From positions 1 to 7,832 of the forward strand of contig JAEZZI010000027.1 of NCBI GenBank assembly GCA_023418595.1: a stretch of 7,832 nt of DNA. Direction: 5' to 3'. The stretch's first letter is position 1, and each line of letters opens with the position of its first letter. Of this stretch, positions 6,038 to 7,832 are shown in pieces. The position numbers were made by a program, and so were the translations under genes. The DNA comes from Pseudomonadota bacterium. GTDB taxonomy: Bacteria; Pseudomonadota; Alphaproteobacteria; Sphingomonadales; Sphingomonadaceae. The notes beneath the pieces are model-generated. The model was not told the DNA's origin, did no database searches, and worked only from the letters and a program-made list of their open reading frames with translations.

Positions 6038-7243
6038 CTACGAATCGGCGGTGACTGCCCCGTCCGCGGCCCCGTCGGGCACCTCCACGGCGTCCCACGC
6101 GGCGACCATGTCGGCCAGGCGGGACAGGCCCTCGAGCAACGCGGACCGCTCGCTGGCGAGCGACACCCGGACCATGCCCTCCCCGCCGGGACCGAAGGCG
6201 CTGCCCGGCGAGACGGACACGTGCCGCTCGTCCAGCAGGCGCAGCGCGAACGCCTCGGAGTCGGTGGTGGCGGCCGAGACGTCGACCATGAGGTAGAACG
6301 CCCCGAGCGGGGGCACGCACGGCACCCCGCGCTCCGCGAGCAGCGCCACCGCGGCGTCCCGGCGCTCCCGGTAGGACGCGACCGCCGCGAGGACGTCGTC
6401 CTGCGGACCGGTGAGCGCGGCGAGCGCGGCCCGCTGGCTGACCGACGACGGGCACGCGACGGTGGCCTCTGCCACCTGGCCAAGCAGGTCGATCACGCCC
6501 GGGTCGCGGGACACCACGTACCCCAGGCGCCAGCCGGTCATCGCGTAGGTCTTCGAGAACGAGAAGAAGGTGAGCACCCGGCCGTCGGTGTCGAACGCGG
6601 CGGCGGAGGCGTGCGGGGCGTCGAAGGTGATCGCCTCGTAGCACTCGTCGGCGAACACCCACAGGTCGCGGGCCCGGGCCAGCTCGACGACGCCGGCGAG
6701 CAGCTCGGCGGGGTACATCGCGCCGGTGGGGTTGTTCGGCGAGCACAGCACGATCGCCCGGGTCGCGGGCGTGATCGCGGCCTCGATGTCCGCCAGGACG
6801 GGGACGAAGCCGTGCGCCGCGTGCGCCGGGTAGGTCCCGACGTCGACCCCGGCCGCGACGGCGGCCATCCGCCAGTTCGGGAACTCGGGGTCGGGCACGA
6901 GGATCTGGTCGCCCGGGCCGGCCAGCGCGTTGATCGCCATCGCCAGGCCGTGCATCGCGCCGTGCGTCACGACGACGTCGTCGGCCGTCACGTCGAGGCC
7001 GTTGACGCGGCGCACCTTCTCCGCCAGGGCGGCGCGCAGCTCGGGGCTGCCCGTGCTCGACGTGTACCCCGTGTGCCCGGCGGCGGCGTCACGGCCGGCG
7101 GCGGCGACGACGTGCGCGGGCGTCGGCACGTCGGGCTCGCCGATCTCCAGCCGGATCGCCTCCGGGTCGCGCATGGCGAGCTCCATGAGGGTGCGGATGC
7201 CGCTGCGGTGGATGCGGGTGGCAGGCGAGGTGGAGTGGGGCAC
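6038..7243 (-). CDS. PLP-dependent class I/II aminotransferase, substrate unknown
   Basis: A fold-type I aminotransferase of the AspC-like superfamily, 401 residues from the GTG at 7241-7243, which is normal length. Visible: RLEIGEPDVPTP (31-42) near the N-terminus, the phosphate-cup helix THGAMHGLAMAI (93-104), SPNNPTG (168-174) with the PLP-contacting Asn171, ADECYEAI (198-205) with Asp199 and Tyr202, the Schiff-base Lys231 in SFSKTYAMTGWRLGY (228-242), Arg239, and the carboxylate-binding Arg359 in MVRVSLA (357-363). All catalytic residues are present, so an active enzyme is expected. It could act on aspartate, alanine, aromatic or branched-chain substrates; sequence reading alone does not decide, so no gene symbol is given. 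No Shine-Dalgarno is seen, but a TATCGT element ends 6 nt before the GTG, suggesting a leaderless mRNA. It is almost joined to pdxT (6 bp), whose pathway makes its cofactor. Confidence 0.92.
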   Translation of the reverse strand: MPHSTSPATRIHRSGIRTLMELAMRDPEAIRLEIGEPDVPTPAHVVAAAGRDAAAGHTGYTSSTGSPELRAALAEKVRRVNGLDVTADDVVVTHGAMHGLAMAINALAGPGDQILVPDPEFPNWRMAAVAAGVDVGTYPAHAAHGFVPVLADIEAAITPATRAIVLCSPNNPTGAMYPAELLAGVVELARARDLWVFADECYEAITFDAPHASAAAFDTDGRVLTFFSFSKTYAMTGWRLGYVVSRDPGVIDLLGQVAEATVACPSSVSQRAALAALTGPQDDVLAAVASYRERRDAAVALLAERGVPCVPPLGAFYLMVDVSAATTDSEAFALRLLDERHVSVSPGSAFGPGGEGMVRVSLASERSALLEGLSRLADMVAAWDAVEVPDGAADGAVTADS

Positions 7244-7249
7244 CGGCCG

Positions 7250-7255
7250 ACGATA
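7250..7255 (-). promoter_or_regulatory. Candidate -10 element for a leaderless aminotransferase-pdxT transcript
   Basis: Minus-strand TATCGT fits TANNNT and is followed by exactly six bases (CGGCCG) and then the GTG start codon, so transcription would begin on the start codon itself. The 58-bp gap after the NUDIX gene is the only visible room for a promoter on this side. No clear -35 is seen. No ribosome-binding site precedes the GTG, which agrees with leaderless initiation. Confidence 0.4.
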
Positions 7256-7301
7256 ACCGATCGGCGGGCCCGGAAGTTACTCCCCGGTACGCACGCGCGG
7301 G

Positions 7302-7832
7302 TCAGTCGTCGTGCTGCAGGCCGAGGTGCCGCGTGACCCCGTCCCAGCCGTCCAGCAGCCGGCGCGCCAGGCCCGGCAGACCGGGCGGGAACACCTCGAG
7401 GGTCTCGCGCTCGAGGTCCGCGAGGTGCCACCACCGCAGCTCGTCGAGCAGGTCGATCTCGACCGCCGTCCACCCGTCGCGGGCGAGGTCCTCGACGGCG
7501 GGCGGCGCACCGACGCGCGCGAGGAAGAACTCCTCGTCCTGGCGGCAGTGCTCGGCGAAGAAGTCGAACACGGCGGACCGGGTGAGGACCGGGCCGACGA
7601 GCGCTGCGGGGTCGAGCTCGAGGCCGGTCTCCTCGCGCACCTCGCGCACCGCGGCGGCGCGCGCGTCCTCGCCGGGGTCGATGCCGCCGCCGACGGTGAA
7701 CCACCACGACCGCTCCGGCTGGTCGGCGTCGTGCCCGCGCACGAGCAGCAGCCGGTCCTGCTCGTCCAGCAGGAGCACCCGGGCCGCCCGGCGGAAGCGC
7801 AGCCCGTCGGCCCCGAGCACCCAGTCGGGACC
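7302..7832 (-). CDS. NUDIX hydrolase (start uncertain, may extend beyond the window)
   Basis: NUDIX enzymes hydrolyse nucleoside diphosphates linked to another moiety, such as oxidised nucleotides, ADP-ribose or dinucleoside polyphosphates; the substrate here is unknown. From an internal GTG at 7818-7820 the product is 172 residues. The Nudix box G-x5-E-x7-REUxEExGU is perfect: Gly45, Glu51, then REVREETGL at 59-67, so the metal-binding glutamates are intact. It is preceded by AARVLLLDEQDRLLLVRGHD (12-31) and WWFTVGGG (39-46), family-typical strands. The C-terminal third is rich in Leu, Asp and Trp with no recognised domain. The frame stays open to the window edge (adding Gly-Pro-Asp-Trp) and the GTG lacks a ribosome-binding site, so the true start may lie just outside. 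It is 58 bp upstream of the aminotransferase, with a possible promoter between them; a functional link is not evident. Confidence 0.9.
   Translation of the reverse strand, partial: GPDWVLGADGLRFRRAARVLLLDEQDRLLLVRGHDADQPERSWWFTVGGGIDPGEDARAAAVREVREETGLELDPAALVGPVLTRSAVFDFFAEHCRQDEEFFLARVGAPPAVEDLARDGWTAVEIDLLDELRWWHLADLERETLEVFPPGLPGLARRLLDGWDGVTRHLGLQHDD

Noticed and set aside
5972..7336. Plus-strand open frame of 454 codons opposite the aminotransferase
   Set aside because: The product is dominated by Arg, Gly, His and Val with no domain, the pattern produced by reading a high-GC gene backwards. The minus-strand aminotransferase has all its catalytic residues.
1..7832. Mobile element, CRISPR array, tRNA, rRNA, phage or defence genes
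   Set aside because: No transposase, integrase, terminal inverted repeats, spaced direct repeats or RNA-gene signatures were seen; nearly all the sequence is accounted for by conserved housekeeping genes.

Overview
The window is gene-dense and entirely ordinary in gene content: eight protein genes, all on the minus strand, with gaps of at most about 110 bp, so no stretch over 300 bases lacks a gene. Read in the direction of transcription (right to left) they are: a NUDIX hydrolase, a PLP-dependent class I/II aminotransferase, pdxT, yebC, ruvC, ruvA, ruvB, secD and the first 159 codons of secF. The order yebC-ruvC-ruvA-ruvB-secD-secF, the actinobacterial form of SecD (ADSF in the conserved TM4 motif), GTG starts and high GC point to a high-GC Gram-positive actinobacterium. 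I cannot fix the genus.

Region by region: 7302-7832 is a NUDIX hydrolase whose frame runs off the right edge. 7244-7301 holds a possible leaderless promoter for the aminotransferase (6038-7243), which lies 6 bp from pdxT (5411-6031), the glutaminase of PLP synthase. 5326-5410 is an 85-bp gap with several GC palindromes. yebC, ruvC, ruvA and ruvB follow (5325 down to 2291); a near-consensus LexA (SOS) box lies between ruvC and ruvA. 2184-2290 is a secD leader with a hairpin and a possible promoter, and then secD and secF are translationally coupled.

How the genes work together: aminotransferase and PdxT pair a PLP user with PLP synthesis. RuvA and RuvB branch-migrate Holliday junctions and RuvC cuts them; the SOS box suggests damage-inducible ruvAB. 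SecD and SecF form the proton-driven export motor. yajC, usually found between ruvB and secD, is absent here.

The most notable signal is not a gene. Base composition and codon use change abruptly inside yebC, near position 5058. Codons 2-89 of yebC and the genes to the right are about 75% GC with almost no A/T-ending codons. Codons 90-250 and the sampled genes to the left are roughly 60% GC, with about a quarter of codons ending in A or T. This suggests a recombination junction, or a chimeric join of two different actinobacterial genomes, inside a conserved gene. I found no evidence of a previously undescribed biological system, mobile element, CRISPR array, tRNA or rRNA.
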